NCBI RefSeq assembly: GCF_011044155.1
Contig: NZ_CP049056.1
Span: forward strand, 3,042,001 to 3,106,000
DNA length: 64,000 nt
Direction: 5' to 3'
DNA from: Pikeienuella piscinae
GTDB taxonomy: Bacteria; Pseudomonadota; Alphaproteobacteria; Rhodobacterales; Rhodobacteraceae
Notes under the pieces: model-generated
The model's input: the letters and a program-made list of their open reading frames with translations, nothing else
Database searches by the model: none
Told to the model about the DNA's origin: nothing
Part shown: piece after piece, positions 10,187 to 18,589 of the stretch
How the letters are laid out: every line of letters starts with the position of its first letter
Numbering within the stretch: the stretch's first letter is position 1
Made by a program: the position numbers and the translations under genes

Positions 10187-11740
10187 TCAGACGGACGCCG
10201 TGACCGCGAATTCGGTCATCATCCCCGTCGTAAGGTGCGGCATGTGGTGGCAATGCAGCATCCATCGGGCGGCCTCACCGACATCGAGGGCGACATCGAC
10301 CATCGACATCGGTGGCACGTGAACCGTGTCGCGTAGTGCACCGGCGACCCGACGCCCGTTCAGCCCGACGACCTGGAACACATGGCCGTGCAGATGCATC
10401 GGGTGCGCCATCATCGACATGTTGTGGAACGACAGCACGACCCGCTCACCGCTGCGTGCGGTGATCGGCTGGTGCTGGCCCCAGACTGCCCCGTTTATCG
10501 TCCAGACGTACGGCTGCATCGAACCGCCCAGCATCAGCATCTGGCTGCGGTCCACGGGTCGATCCGGCAGAGCGTCCAGCGCGATGAGGCGCGCCTCCTG
10601 CGCCAGATCGGTGTCGAACGCGGGCGCTTCGGCATCCGCCATTGCATCGAGACGCCGCACTTCGGCACCCTGCGTGGCGAGGATCAGGCCGGTGCGCTCG
10701 CGCGCGCCTTCGCGCAGGGCGAGGATCGGCCAGGCGCCGCCTTCGTGCGGCAGGTCGATCTCGATGTCCAGACGCTGGCCCATTGCCAGACCGAACCGCG
10801 TGCCGGCGAGAGGTTCGACCGCGTGCCCATCTACCGCGACCAGCCGCGCCTCGGCACCGCCGGTCTCGATCCAGAATACCGTCGCCGCAGCGGCGTTGAT
10901 GACCCGAAGCCGGATACGGCCACCGCGCTCGACCTGGACCACCTCCGGGTCCGACAGGGTCCGGTCATTGGCGAGATAGGCGTCCCAGTCATAGTCGTTC
11001 AGGTCCATGGCCATGCCGCCCATCTGGCCGCCCATACCCATCATCCCGCCCATTCGGGGCATGTTGCCCATCGGCATGCCGCCCGTGGCGCCATGGCCCA
11101 TGGCCCCGTGATCCATGCCCTGCATCGCCCCCATGCCTCCCATGGGAGCGCCCTGATCGGGCAATGCACCGGCACCATGGCCCGCGCCGTGCCCGCCGCC
11201 ATGACCTGCGCCGATCTCGGCCAGAACCTCCTCGGGGGCCTTGAAGGAGAAGTCATGAAGGAACATCACGACGTCTTGCCGGTCGGCAGCAACGTCCTCG
11301 GCCGAGCGCACGATCAGCGGCGCGGCGAGCAGCTGCATCTCCTGGGTGGGCACATGGCTGTGCATCCAGTGCGTGCCGGGCCGTGCCTCGAAGTCGTAGG
11401 ATCGGGTTTCACCCGGTGCGAGGAGGGGCATCGGCATGTCCGGCACACCGTCCTGCGCGTTGGGCGGGATCTGTCCGTGCCAGTGGATGATGGTACCGAC
11501 GTCCAGGTCGTTGGTCAGATCGACCCGGAACCTCTGGCCGGGGTCGAGGATCAGTCCCTGACCGCCGGGGCCGGCAAGCCCGAAGACCGTGGCAGCGCGA
11601 CCGTCGATGTCGAGCGTGCGCGTCGCAGCGGAGAGGCTGATCGGCGCCACCCCTTGCGCGAAGGCGATGCGGGGCAAGTGTGCAGCGCCAATGGCGGCCG
11701 CACTTGCGGCAAGAAAGCCGCGTCGAGAAAGCATGTTCAT
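10187..11740 (-). CDS. Multicopper oxidase (CopA/CueO type), Tat exported, Met-rich
   Basis: 517 aa. A Tat signal (SRRGFLAASAAAIG ... AFAQG) is followed by three cupredoxin domains. Copper ligands are in the four expected motifs: IHWHGQIPP, HWMHSHVPT, HPMHLHGHVFQV and WMLHCHHMPH. A Met/His/Gly-rich insert lies at ~170-260 (HGAMGHGATGGMPM, MGGMMGMGGQMGG), the hallmark of periplasmic Cu(I) oxidases. It would convert Cu(I) to less toxic Cu(II) in the periplasm, complementing the Cu ATPase. It is probably the head of the operon after the small gene 11813-12211. About 105 bp downstream, before the 42-aa peptide, hold no recognised gene. Confidence 0.93.
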   Translation of the reverse strand: MNMLSRRGFLAASAAAIGAAHLPRIAFAQGVAPISLSAATRTLDIDGRAATVFGLAGPGGQGLILDPGQRFRVDLTNDLDVGTIIHWHGQIPPNAQDGVPDMPMPLLAPGETRSYDFEARPGTHWMHSHVPTQEMQLLAAPLIVRSAEDVAADRQDVVMFLHDFSFKAPEEVLAEIGAGHGGGHGAGHGAGALPDQGAPMGGMGAMQGMDHGAMGHGATGGMPMGNMPRMGGMMGMGGQMGGMAMDLNDYDWDAYLANDRTLSDPEVVQVERGGRIRLRVINAAAATVFWIETGGAEARLVAVDGHAVEPLAGTRFGLAMGQRLDIEIDLPHEGGAWPILALREGARERTGLILATQGAEVRRLDAMADAEAPAFDTDLAQEARLIALDALPDRPVDRSQMLMLGGSMQPYVWTINGAVWGQHQPITARSGERVVLSFHNMSMMAHPMHLHGHVFQVVGLNGRRVAGALRDTVHVPPMSMVDVALDVGEAARWMLHCHHMPHLTTGMMTEFAVTASV

Positions 11741-11812
11741 GGTCGTCTCCTCGGGACTTCCGTCCCGTTCATCAATACCGATGGGGCGCCTCGGGCGTCT
11801 GCCCGGGCGCGC

Positions 11813-12211
11813 TCAGAGGAGACGGAGCTTGGGAGGTCGTTCGTTCAGTCCCGGCGCACGGCTGACGTGGATTGCCGCGGACGGGACGTCATGACTGGCG
11901 GCGCCGTAGGCGTGCCCGGCTTCCTCGCCTGCCGACGTCAGGAAGGCAGAGAGGCCTGCGCATACGAACTCGCACATCTCGGCATCGGCCGATCCACAGT
12001 GCTCTCCAGCGTCACAGTCGAAGCCCGAAATGACCGGAGAGTGCATCATGTCGGCGACATGCATCGCGTGATCCACACCGGAATTCATGCTCATGCGTGT
12101 CGCATGCGCGGAGGTCACCGTCGTCACCACGGTGATCGCGAGTATGGCAAGCATGGTGACGACACGTTCGAGCATGCTGCAAAGATAGGCATTGCTCACG
12201 AGAATGTCCAT
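11813..12211 (-). CDS. Small exported Cys/His protein of the copper cluster
   Basis: 132 aa from the ATG at 12211, or 120 aa from the ATG at 12175; neither has a strong ribosome-binding site. The N-terminus is a signal peptide (VVTMLAILAITVVTTVTSAHA). The mature part is rich in Met, His and Cys (MNSGVDHAMHVADMMH, DCDAGEHCGSADAEMCEFVC) and ends in a proline-basic tail (LNERPPKLRLL). The layout resembles DUF2946/CopL-like periplasmic proteins that precede copper oxidases. That family link is tentative; metal binding is a fair inference from the ligands and context. A long in-frame extension upstream has no coding character and was left out. Confidence 0.6.
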   Translation of the reverse strand: MDILVSNAYLCSMLERVVTMLAILAITVVTTVTSAHATRMSMNSGVDHAMHVADMMHSPVISGFDCDAGEHCGSADAEMCEFVCAGLSAFLTSAGEEAGHAYGAASHDVPSAAIHVSRAPGLNERPPKLRLL

Positions 12212-12292
12212 TGTCGCAGGCGCCTCGCCGCTGGCACAACGTGGTCTCGACCAAACGCGAATGTTATTCCGCAGTGATCGGCGATAGACGTC

Positions 12293-12754
12293 TTGAAAAA
12301 AGCTCTCCGAAATACTGTCGTGATCGGTCTGGTCGTCGGAGGTGTGATCCTCGCGGTCTTTGCTGGCTGGCGTTATGCCGGTACCGCATCCACCGCCGTG
12401 GCGTCGGCGGACATCATCGCGCAAGGACGCCAGATCTATGCGGATCAGTGCGCCGCCTGCCACGGCGCGGAACTGGAGGGCCAGCCGGGCTGGCGCTCGC
12501 CGCTTCCGTCCGGCCGGTTGCCGGCGCCACCCCACGACGCCAGCGGCCACACCTGGCACCATCCTGACGATGTCCTGTTCCGCATCGTTAGGGAAGGCAC
12601 CGCCGCCGTGGTCGGCGGCGGATACGAGAGCGACATGCCCGGCTTCGCAGACGTGCTGAGCGACGCGGACATCCGCGCCGTTCTCGACTACATCAAGAGC
12701 ACATGGCCAGAGCGCGAGCGCCGATACCAAGAGAGGGTGTCGGAGGCAAACTGA
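12293..12754 (+). CDS. Membrane-anchored class I cytochrome c
   Basis: 153 aa from a TTG start, the only start in frame before the membrane helix (TVVIGLVVGGVILAVFAGW). The haem motif CAACH follows at ~50, and a Met that could be the sixth ligand sits in YESDMPGF. One domain, anchored to the inner membrane and facing the periplasm. It is divergent from the copper operon and may accept electrons from the multicopper oxidase or feed a terminal oxidase; that link is inference from position. Close in style to cytochromes in copper islands annotated cytochrome c family. Confidence 0.85.
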   Translation: MKKALRNTVVIGLVVGGVILAVFAGWRYAGTASTAVASADIIAQGRQIYADQCAACHGAELEGQPGWRSPLPSGRLPAPPHDASGHTWHHPDDVLFRIVREGTAAVVGGGYESDMPGFADVLSDADIRAVLDYIKSTWPERERRYQERVSEAN

Positions 12755-12807
12755 CATTCCCCATGGTCGTCGGCTGCTACTCGCGCCAGGCCAGTTCGCA
12801 GACCGAG

Positions 12808-13164
12808 TTAGAGGAACGTCGCCGACCAGGTCAGCACCATGAAGCCGCCGAGCGACTGCATCATGTTGACCATCCGTATCGGCCCGGTTGCCTCGATCTG
12901 CGTGTACCCGAGCGTGGCGAAGTTGACGCCGGAGAAGTAGATCAGGCCGCTCCAGCATGGGTCGTAGCTGCCGTCGAAGCCTCCCACGCCCCAGCCCTGC
13001 AGCGCCCTGTAGACTGCGGCGAAAGCCAGGATTTCAATCGTGTGGAGCGCGAGCAGCCCGACGAACGCCACCATGATCGCCGCCTGCGGTCTCTCTTTCG
13101 AGTTCGGCTTCACGCCCCGGACGGCCAATAGCCCCGTAGTGGTGCGCGACCAGATGGCGGCCAC
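12808..13164 (-). CDS. Two-helix ion-channel-like protein, probably 5' frameshifted
   Basis: 118 aa from the first in-frame start, a GTG. Two helices (MVAFVGLLALHTIEILAF and the C-terminal GGFMVLTWSAT) flank a pore-loop-like segment, YFSGVNFATLGYTQI, reminiscent of the potassium filter TVGYGD. The hydrophobic first helix continues upstream in the same frame with no start codon (TGIGLLLGFALVAAIW), while the natural ATG at 13205 is one base out of frame with it. A 1-nt indel near 13190-13200, real or a sequencing error, is the simplest reading. Ion_trans_2-type assignment is moderate. Confidence 0.6.
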   Translation of the reverse strand: MAAIWSRTTTGLLAVRGVKPNSKERPQAAIMVAFVGLLALHTIEILAFAAVYRALQGWGVGGFDGSYDPCWSGLIYFSGVNFATLGYTQIEATGPIRMVNMMQSLGGFMVLTWSATFL

Positions 13165-13304
13165 CAGCGCGAAACCGAGCAGAAGCCCGATTCCAGTTGC
13201 AGCATGTTGAGCACTCGCGGCGGAACAGTACCCCGAGGTTTATGTTCTCAGCGCTCGGCCCTGCGGCATGGCAGCGGAACCATCGCCCTGCCGATGATCT
13301 GATC

Positions 13305-15539
13305 TCAGGCCTCACGTTCCGGATCAAACGCAAGAAGCCGCAGCGCGTTCAGTGTGACGAGCACCGTCGCGCCGGTATCTGCAAGGATCGCGATCCACAG
13401 CCCGGTAATGCCGAGGATCGTCGTCACCAGAAACACCGCCTTAAGGCCGAGCGCGATCGCCACATTTTGCCTGATGTTCGCCATGGCTGCGCGAGCAAGG
13501 CGAATCTTGCCGGCCACATCGGTCACGCGATTGCGCAGGATCGCGGCGTCGGCGGTTTCAAGCGCGACGTCCGTTCCGGAGCCCATGGCAACTCCGATGT
13601 GGGCGGTGGCGAGCGCAGGGGCATCGTTGATGCCGTCGCCCACCATCATCACGCGGTCTCTGGCGGTCATCTCACGGATCGCGGCGACCTTGCCTTCGGG
13701 CATCAATTCGGCGCGATGGTCAATGCCCAGCCCAGCGGAAATGGCTGCTGCCGTGCGCCGGTTGTCGCCGGTCAGCATCACAGACGCGATGCCAAGCGCC
13801 TTGAGTTGCTGCACCGCGCGGGCGGCATCCTCTCGGGGTTCGTCCCGGAGCGCTACGAGTCCGACCAACTGGCTCCGGCGGAAGACCGCGACGACTGTCT
13901 TGCCTTCGTCTTCCATGCCGACCACCGCCCGGAGCGCGTGGTCGTCCAACACACCGCGCTCCCCGGCGAACCGTGGAGAGCCCACCCAGGCGGTTTCACC
14001 CTCAACGACTGCTTCGGCCCCTTTGCCCGGAAGCGCTTTGGCGGCGGTCGCGGCCAGGAACGGCGCTCCCGCAGCTTCCGCGCGGGACAGGATCGCCTCC
14101 GCCAGAGGATGGCTCGACCCCGCTTCGACGGCGGCAGCCAGCGCCAGCACCTCTGTCTCCGATCCCGAGATCGGCACCACGTCCGTGACGCGCGGCCGTC
14201 CGTGGGTCAGGGTTCCGGTCTTGTCGAATGCGACATGCGTGGTGGCCGCCGCGGCCTCGATCACGGCGCCTCCTTTCATCAGCAGCCCGCGACGCGCGCC
14301 TGAAGAAAGCGCAGAGGCGATGGAAGCCGGTACCGAGATCACCAGCGCGCAGGGGCATCCGATCAGGAGAAGCGCGAGCGCCCGGTAGATCCACGTATCC
14401 CAGCCTTGCCCGAACGCGAGGGGCGGGACGATGGCCACCAGCACCGCAACTCCGACGACGGCCGGCATGTAGATGCGGCTGAAACGGTCGATGAAGCGCT
14501 CGGTCGGGGCCCGGGCGCTTTCCGCTTCCTCGACCAGCCGGATGATACGGGCAATGGTGTTGTCCTCGGCCGACTTGGTGACCCGAACACGCAGCGCCGC
14601 CTCGGAATTGATGGAGCCGGCAAAGACGGAGGCACCGGGTTCCTTCAGCTTCGGCACACTCTCGCCCGTGACGGCGCTCTCATCGACGCCCGAGGTGCCC
14701 TCGATAACTTCGCCATCTGCCGGGACCCGGTCTCCCGGGCGCACCAGAACGATCTGGTCCACCTGCAGCTGGTCGGCTGGTATCACCCGAGTCCGGCCGC
14801 CGATCTCCAGGATCGCGGTCTTCGGTACCAGACGAGCGAGCGCCCGGATCCCGTCGCGGGCCTTGTTCGCCGCAACACCTTCGAGAACCTCCCCGACGGC
14901 GAAGAGGAAGACGACGAGCGCCGCTTCCTCGGCGGCGTCGATGACGAGCGCGCCGCTGGCGGCGATTGTCATCAGCATCTCGATCGTGAACGGCATCCCC
15001 GCTCTGGCGGACGCGACGGCGCGGCGTGCGATAGGGGCGACACCAATGAGCGTCGCGAGGATGAATGCCCACGTTGCCACATCCTGGGAGGCGAGCAGTT
15101 TCACGGCCCATGCCGCCGCGAGGAGGAGACCGGTGCCGATCACCAGTCTGCCCTTCGCGGTCTGATACCAACGCGAACCGGGCCCGGGACCGCTCTCGGG
15201 CCCTGTCGATCCAGCGTTGGGCTCGAGTCCTGCGGCATCTCGCGAGCCGTCCGCACGGGACGCTTGCTCATCGTCCGGCAGCACGAAGCCTTTCCGATCG
15301 GGGCTCGATCCTTTCGCCGCGATCCCGTAGCCGAGCCGCTTGACGATTGCTTCGATCTGGTTGCGAGGGGTCTGCCCTTCATCCAGAGTCAGCCGAAGCC
15401 GCTCGGTCATTAGCGCCACATCGACGTCGCTCACGCCAGGCAGGCGTTCGACCGCACCCCGGACCTTGCCGGCGCACGACGCACAGTCCATCCCGGAAAC
15501 CGTCCATTCGTAGGTTGCACTGTCGTTCGCCGTCATCAC
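13305..15539 (-). CDS. zntA: Zn2+/Cd2+/Pb2+-exporting P1B-type ATPase
   Basis: 744 aa. An N-terminal HMA domain (SGMDCASCAGKV) is followed by a Gly/Pro-rich linker and the ATPase core: TGES, membrane site CPCALVISVPASI, DKTGTLTHG, and GDGINDAPAL. The last helices carry GLKAVF and ILADTGATVLV, the Lys and Asp that mark the zinc/cadmium/lead subgroup (P1B-2). It exports divalent soft metals across the inner membrane. It is divergent from the MerR regulator, whose operator-like promoter lies between them and faces this gene. Confidence 0.92.
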   Translation of the reverse strand: MMTANDSATYEWTVSGMDCASCAGKVRGAVERLPGVSDVDVALMTERLRLTLDEGQTPRNQIEAIVKRLGYGIAAKGSSPDRKGFVLPDDEQASRADGSRDAAGLEPNAGSTGPESGPGPGSRWYQTAKGRLVIGTGLLLAAAWAVKLLASQDVATWAFILATLIGVAPIARRAVASARAGMPFTIEMLMTIAASGALVIDAAEEAALVVFLFAVGEVLEGVAANKARDGIRALARLVPKTAILEIGGRTRVIPADQLQVDQIVLVRPGDRVPADGEVIEGTSGVDESAVTGESVPKLKEPGASVFAGSINSEAALRVRVTKSAEDNTIARIIRLVEEAESARAPTERFIDRFSRIYMPAVVGVAVLVAIVPPLAFGQGWDTWIYRALALLLIGCPCALVISVPASIASALSSGARRGLLMKGGAVIEAAAATTHVAFDKTGTLTHGRPRVTDVVPISGSETEVLALAAAVEAGSSHPLAEAILSRAEAAGAPFLAATAAKALPGKGAEAVVEGETAWVGSPRFAGERGVLDDHALRAVVGMEDEGKTVVAVFRRSQLVGLVALRDEPREDAARAVQQLKALGIASVMLTGDNRRTAAAISAGLGIDHRAELMPEGKVAAIREMTARDRVMMVGDGINDAPALATAHIGVAMGSGTDVALETADAAILRNRVTDVAGKIRLARAAMANIRQNVAIALGLKAVFLVTTILGITGLWIAILADTGATVLVTLNALRLLAFDPEREA

Positions 15540-15586
15540 GCCCTTCCAACCCGCCCAGCGGGCAACATTGTATTTGCTGAGTCGGG

Positions 15587-15617
15587 AACCTAAGGTCTCT
15601 AGTAGCTATAGCTTCAA
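15587..15617 (-). promoter_or_regulatory. MerR-type promoter for the Zn/Cd ATPase with 19-bp spacer
   Basis: Read on the minus strand, TTGAAG (-35) and TAGGTT (-10) are separated by exactly 19 bp, the over-long spacing of MerR-activated promoters. The spacer holds the imperfect dyad CTATAGCTACTAGAG, close to operators of CadR/PbrR/ZntR-type regulators. It lies between the two divergent genes and points to the ATPase; the -35 end overlaps the MerR gene's leader (AGAGGA ribosome-binding site), so the regulator may also control itself. Confidence 0.75.
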
Positions 15618-15628
15618 GAGGAAATCTG

Positions 15629-16069
15629 ATGCTCACCATCGGAAAATTGGGCGAAGCGGCCGGCGTGAAGGTTCCGACGATCCGCTACTACGAGCAGATC
15701 GGGCTCCTGCCGGAGCCAGATCGCAGTGCCGGGAACCAGCGGCTCTATGGGCAGTCGGCACTGGATCGGCTAGCCTTCATCCGCCATGCGCGGGAGCTCG
15801 GTTTTCCGCTGGACGCTATCCGAGACCTTCTGAGTCTCTCTGACAGACCCGATCAATCCTGCGCAGCCGCCGATGTCATCGCCAGGGCGCAGCTGGCCGA
15901 GGTTGAAAGCCGCCTTGCGCGCCTGACTGCGCTGAAAGGCGAACTTGAGCGCATGGTCGTGCAATGTGCAGGCGGTCGGATTGCCGATTGCCGGGTCATT
16001 GAAGTTCTGGGCGACCATTCGCTATGCGCAACCGATCACCAGCATCCGGAGAGCGAGGCGGCATCGTGA
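15629..16069 (+). CDS. MerR-family metal-responsive regulator
   Basis: 146 aa. The N-terminal winged helix-turn-helix is typical ([20 protein letters not shown]), followed by the dimerisation helix. Cysteines in the C-terminal part (SCAAAD, then VQCAGG and IADCRV) sit where ZntR/CadR/PbrR hold divalent metals. It would twist the 19-bp-spacer promoter upstream and switch on the Zn/Cd ATPase in response to Zn, Cd or Pb; the exact metal is not certain. Its stop overlaps the GTG of ynfA. Confidence 0.9.
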   Translation: MLTIGKLGEAAGVKVPTIRYYEQIGLLPEPDRSAGNQRLYGQSALDRLAFIRHARELGFPLDAIRDLLSLSDRPDQSCAAADVIARAQLAEVESRLARLTALKGELERMVVQCAGGRIADCRVIEVLGDHSLCATDHQHPESEAAS

Positions 16070-16407
16070 AAGCACCCGGCACCCTCGCCATCTACATCGG
16101 TGCCGCTCTGGCCGAGATTGCGGGCTGCTTTGCGGTCTGGGCATGGATGCGGCAAGGCGCGAGCGCGCTCTGGCTGGTCCCCGGCCTCCTGAGCCTGGCC
16201 GTCTTCGCTTGGCTCCTGACCCTTGCCCCCTCCGATTTTGCGGGGCGGGCCTACGCAGCTTATGGCGGGGTCTATATCGCAGCCTCGCTCCTCTGGCTGT
16301 GGCTCATCGAGAAGCAGCGCCCGGACACTTGGGACCTGACAGGTGCCGCAATCTGCCTCGCCGGTGCGGCCGTCATCCTGTTGGCGCCGAGGGCGGCTGG
16401 TGGATGA
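16066..16407 (+). CDS. YnfA/UPF0060 family membrane protein
   Basis: 113 aa from the GTG that overlaps the MerR stop (GTGA); the upstream ATG in frame would overlap the regulator by 46 bp. Four membrane helices with YnfA hallmarks: [38 protein letters not shown] and [19 protein letters not shown]0060 proteins are small inner-membrane proteins often next to metal or drug efflux genes; transport activity is suspected but unproven. Here it is co-transcribed with the metal regulator. Confidence 0.88.
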   Translation: MKAPGTLAIYIGAALAEIAGCFAVWAWMRQGASALWLVPGLLSLAVFAWLLTLAPSDFAGRAYAAYGGVYIAASLLWLWLIEKQRPDTWDLTGAAICLAGAAVILLAPRAAGG

Positions 16408-16532
16408 TCGGGGGTGCTCTCCAAGATCAAGGCAGCCGACTGCCGCTCATCGTTGCCGACATCACGATAGAGCCAACCTTTGCGGACGGACTCCCGCTCT
16501 TCCAGCGTAGCAGCTGTGCGCATCAAATAAAA

Positions 16533-16735
16533 TCAATGACTTATACTGGAGAAGGTTGGACGTCAGACCCATCCCCTCCGCCACTTGCCCCCGCGAAGGC
16601 GTTCTCCCGATCCGGCCGCAGCCGGATTTTTTCGTTGTTTTCGAGGGTTGTGCGGGAGGGGCTGTTAACCGGCCCACGCGCCGAAGGGCACACACGCATT
16701 CTCTCCGGGCCGATATTCTCCGGACCTGTTAACCG
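16533..16735 (+). repeat. Boundary repeat A (att-like), end of the metal-resistance block
   Basis: A ~200-bp stretch recurring as B (31158-31361) and, in its first part, as C (from 61293). The best conserved part is 36 bp at 16548-16583, from GGAGAAGGTTGGACGTC to CCCCTCCGCCA; it matches C at 35 of 36 bases and B at 29 of 36. CCCTCCGCCA looks like the 3' end of a serine-type tRNA, a usual attachment site. The surrounding gap 16408-16864 holds no gene I recognise. Confidence 0.65.
16610..16632 (+). terminator. Rho-independent terminator inside boundary repeat A
   Basis: Perfect 7-bp stem ATCCGGC / GCCGGAT with loop CGCA, then TTTTTT. It follows the tRNA-like 3' end by ~27 bp, as terminators follow tRNA genes. 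The hairpin itself is not kept in repeat B. Confidence 0.75.
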
Positions 16736-16864
16736 CCGCCGTTCCGGTTAATCTGCGCAAACCATTGATAAAAATCGGGAAAATCTCCGGCTTGGTCCGC
16801 ATAGGTTCGGCAATCCAAGCGGGAAGAGAATGGAACACGTATCGAACACACCCCTCCGACTTGG

Positions 16865-17275
16865 GTGGTGTCACCGCAGCGCGGCTCTCGCACTCGGCAC
16901 GTTGGTTTCGTCCTCACCGACCAAGGTCGCGAGCCGAGCGAGCGCTTCGGCCACGATGCGGCCCTGAGCGCCTTCGCCGCCGCGCTCAGTGCGCTCTTCG
17001 CCGATCCAAACGTCGGCCGGGACGCAGTCTACATCGCCGACGGCGGCGCGCCCGTGCTGGTGCGTGCCGCCGCCCGGCGCGCGGATGCGGTCACCGACTT
17101 CGGCGACGCCCGGCTCTGGTCCGAGACCACCCGGATCGACCTGCGCGTCGCCGAAGTAGCGAATCCGCGACCCGGCGACCGCATCGAGATCGACGGCGAC
17201 GCCTTCCTCATTCAGGGCGAGCCTGTCCGCGACCGCGAGCGGCTGGTCTGGACCGTGGACTTGCGCCCAGCATGA
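16865..17275 (+). CDS. Phage head-tail joining protein, 5' end probably altered at a junction
   Basis: 136 aa from a GTG. Residues from FGHDAALSAFAAALSALFAD onward look like the small head-tail attachment proteins of Rhodobacterales prophages (VYIADGG, IDLRVAEV, GDRIEIDGDAFLIQGEP). The first ~30 residues (SRTRHVGFVLTDQ) are unlike that family and probably come from the sequence to the left of a recombination junction, so the true start may lie near FGHDAAL or be lost. The stop overlaps the ATG of the next gene. It is a remnant: the rest of the head module is missing. Confidence 0.65.
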   Translation: MVSPQRGSRTRHVGFVLTDQGREPSERFGHDAALSAFAAALSALFADPNVGRDAVYIADGGAPVLVRAAARRADAVTDFGDARLWSETTRIDLRVAEVANPRPGDRIEIDGDAFLIQGEPVRDRERLVWTVDLRPA

Positions 17276-17904
17276 AACTTAAGCTCGACATCGCTCCCGA
17301 CATCGTCGCGATGATGGCGGCCGAGGTCGCGGCGGGCGAACGCGCCGTGACCGCCGCCATGCGCGAGGCCGGGACCGGGCTGAAGACAGCATGGCGTGGG
17401 CAGATCACTGGCGCAGGGCTCGGGAGGCGACTCGCTAACTCGATCCGCAACCAGAACTTCCCGCGGTCGGGCGAAAGCCTCGATGCGGCGGCGCTGGTAT
17501 GGTCCAAGGCACCGGTGATTGTCGGCGCGCACGATACTGGACCACTGATCCGCTCGAAGGACGGCTTCTGGCTTGCGATCCCGCTGCCCGCCGCAGGAAA
17601 ATCCACACGCGGTGGCCGGATCACCCCCGGTGAATGGGAACGGCGACGCGGTCTGCGCCTGCGGTTCGTCTATCGCCGGACGGGTCCGAGCCTGCTGGTG
17701 GCTGAGGGGCGGCTGAACACGAAGGGCCAGGCGGTGGTGTCGCGTTCCAAAACCGGACGCGGGAAGGTCACCGCGCCGATCTTCCTGCTGGTGCCTCAGG
17801 TCAAGCTGCCAAAACGGTTTAACCTCGACCGCGATGCAGAGCGCGCGCTGGTTAGCGTGCCGGGGCTGATCGTGGCGAACTGGGTGGACAGGAAGTTTGA
17901 ATAG
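17272..17904 (+). CDS. DUF6441-like phage tail-completion protein
   Basis: 210 aa. The ATG overlaps the previous stop (ATGA). Alpha-helical N-terminus (MMAAEVAAGERAVTAAMREA), a middle with KDGFWLAIPLPAAGKS and RGGRITPGEWE, and a basic C-terminal half (FVYRRTGPSLLVAEG, FLLVPQVKLPKRFNLDRDAE). This matches my recollection of DUF6441 proteins of Rhodobacterales prophages, which follow the head-tail joining gene and act in tail attachment. The next phage genes are absent; DNA changes to a TetR/oxidoreductase pair within 90 bp. Confidence 0.65.
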   Translation: MKLKLDIAPDIVAMMAAEVAAGERAVTAAMREAGTGLKTAWRGQITGAGLGRRLANSIRNQNFPRSGESLDAAALVWSKAPVIVGAHDTGPLIRSKDGFWLAIPLPAAGKSTRGGRITPGEWERRRGLRLRFVYRRTGPSLLVAEGRLNTKGQAVVSRSKTGRGKVTAPIFLLVPQVKLPKRFNLDRDAERALVSVPGLIVANWVDRKFE

Positions 17905-17994
17905 CAGCGACGCGGGACGGAACTGCCATTTGGCGATCAACGTCGAATGTACAGTAGCTTCGAGCTGCTGACCTGAGACGTAGCGCAACTTCCG

Positions 17995-18519
17995 TCAATT
18001 ATTCTGAGCCTGCAATGCATGTCCCAGCCGCATGGCTGCGTCAACTGCTGCCATGCCGCGCAGGGGCCATGCCTGCGTCAACCCTTCAATGATCACAAGA
18101 AGCTCGGTCTCGGCCGCCTTTAGCCCGGTGGCTGCTGCGGCCCGCCCTGCGACCTCGGCCTTGTGCCGCTCGAGTAGATCGTGCAGCCGGTCACTTCCTG
18201 GATCGGCGGCAACTGCCGCATGAAAGAGACAGCCGTGTGAGGTCTCGGTTGCCATCCAGTTGCCCACTCGGGAAAGGATGGTGTCCACCGCCTCTCGGGG
18301 CTCTTCCGGCAAGGCGCCGAAGACGCGGGCGAGATAACGCTGGTGCCGGTTTTCCAGTGCTGCCAGCACCATTTCTGCGCGGGACGGCGTGTATTTGTAG
18401 AGCGTGCGCAGGCTCACGCCCGCGGCGTCGCGCAGGTCTTCCACGCTCGGTTCAGCGAAGCCACGGCTGGCGAAAGCTTGTTCGAGACCGGCGGATATCT
18501 TGCTCATCGTGTCTGCCAT
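17995..18519 (-). CDS. TetR-family repressor of the adjacent oxidoreductase
   Basis: 174 aa. The N-terminal helix-turn-helix is clear (EPSVEDLRDAAGVSLRTLYKYTPS), then a helical ligand domain with SHGCLFHAAVAADPGS. It is divergent from the quinone oxidoreductase, and a dyad lies between them at 18542-18561, so it most likely represses that gene until an electrophile or quinone-like ligand binds. The ligand is unknown. Confidence 0.85.
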   Translation of the reverse strand: MADTMSKISAGLEQAFASRGFAEPSVEDLRDAAGVSLRTLYKYTPSRAEMVLAALENRHQRYLARVFGALPEEPREAVDTILSRVGNWMATETSHGCLFHAAVAADPGSDRLHDLLERHKAEVAGRAAAATGLKAAETELLVIIEGLTQAWPLRGMAAVDAAMRLGHALQAQNN

Positions 18520-18541
18520 GCTTGACGCTGTAGAGCGATCC

Positions 18542-18561
18542 CTCTACCTACGCAAGTAGAG
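18542..18561. promoter_or_regulatory. Operator-like dyad between tetR and oxidoreductase
   Basis: Inverted repeat CTCTAC-N8-GTAGAG, with extra GTAGAG/TCTAC copies on both sides (TGTAGAG at about 18530 and TTCTACAC at about 18568). It is placed between two divergent starts, as a TetR operator would be. Confidence 0.65.
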
Positions 18562-18589
18562 TAACCATTCTACACTGGAGCATGCCACA

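Noticed and set aside
10382-12277. 631-aa open frame antisense to the multicopper oxidase
   Set aside because: His-rich only because the oxidase is His/Met-rich; shadow frame.
16272-16526. 84-aa minus-strand frame after ynfA
   Set aside because: Reads plausibly for ~40 residues but overlaps ynfA and matches nothing I know; possibly an old fragment.
16548-16583. Complete tRNA gene at the boundary repeat
   Set aside because: Only a 3'-end-like stretch; no T-loop GTTCGA, anticodon arm or D-arm can be drawn.
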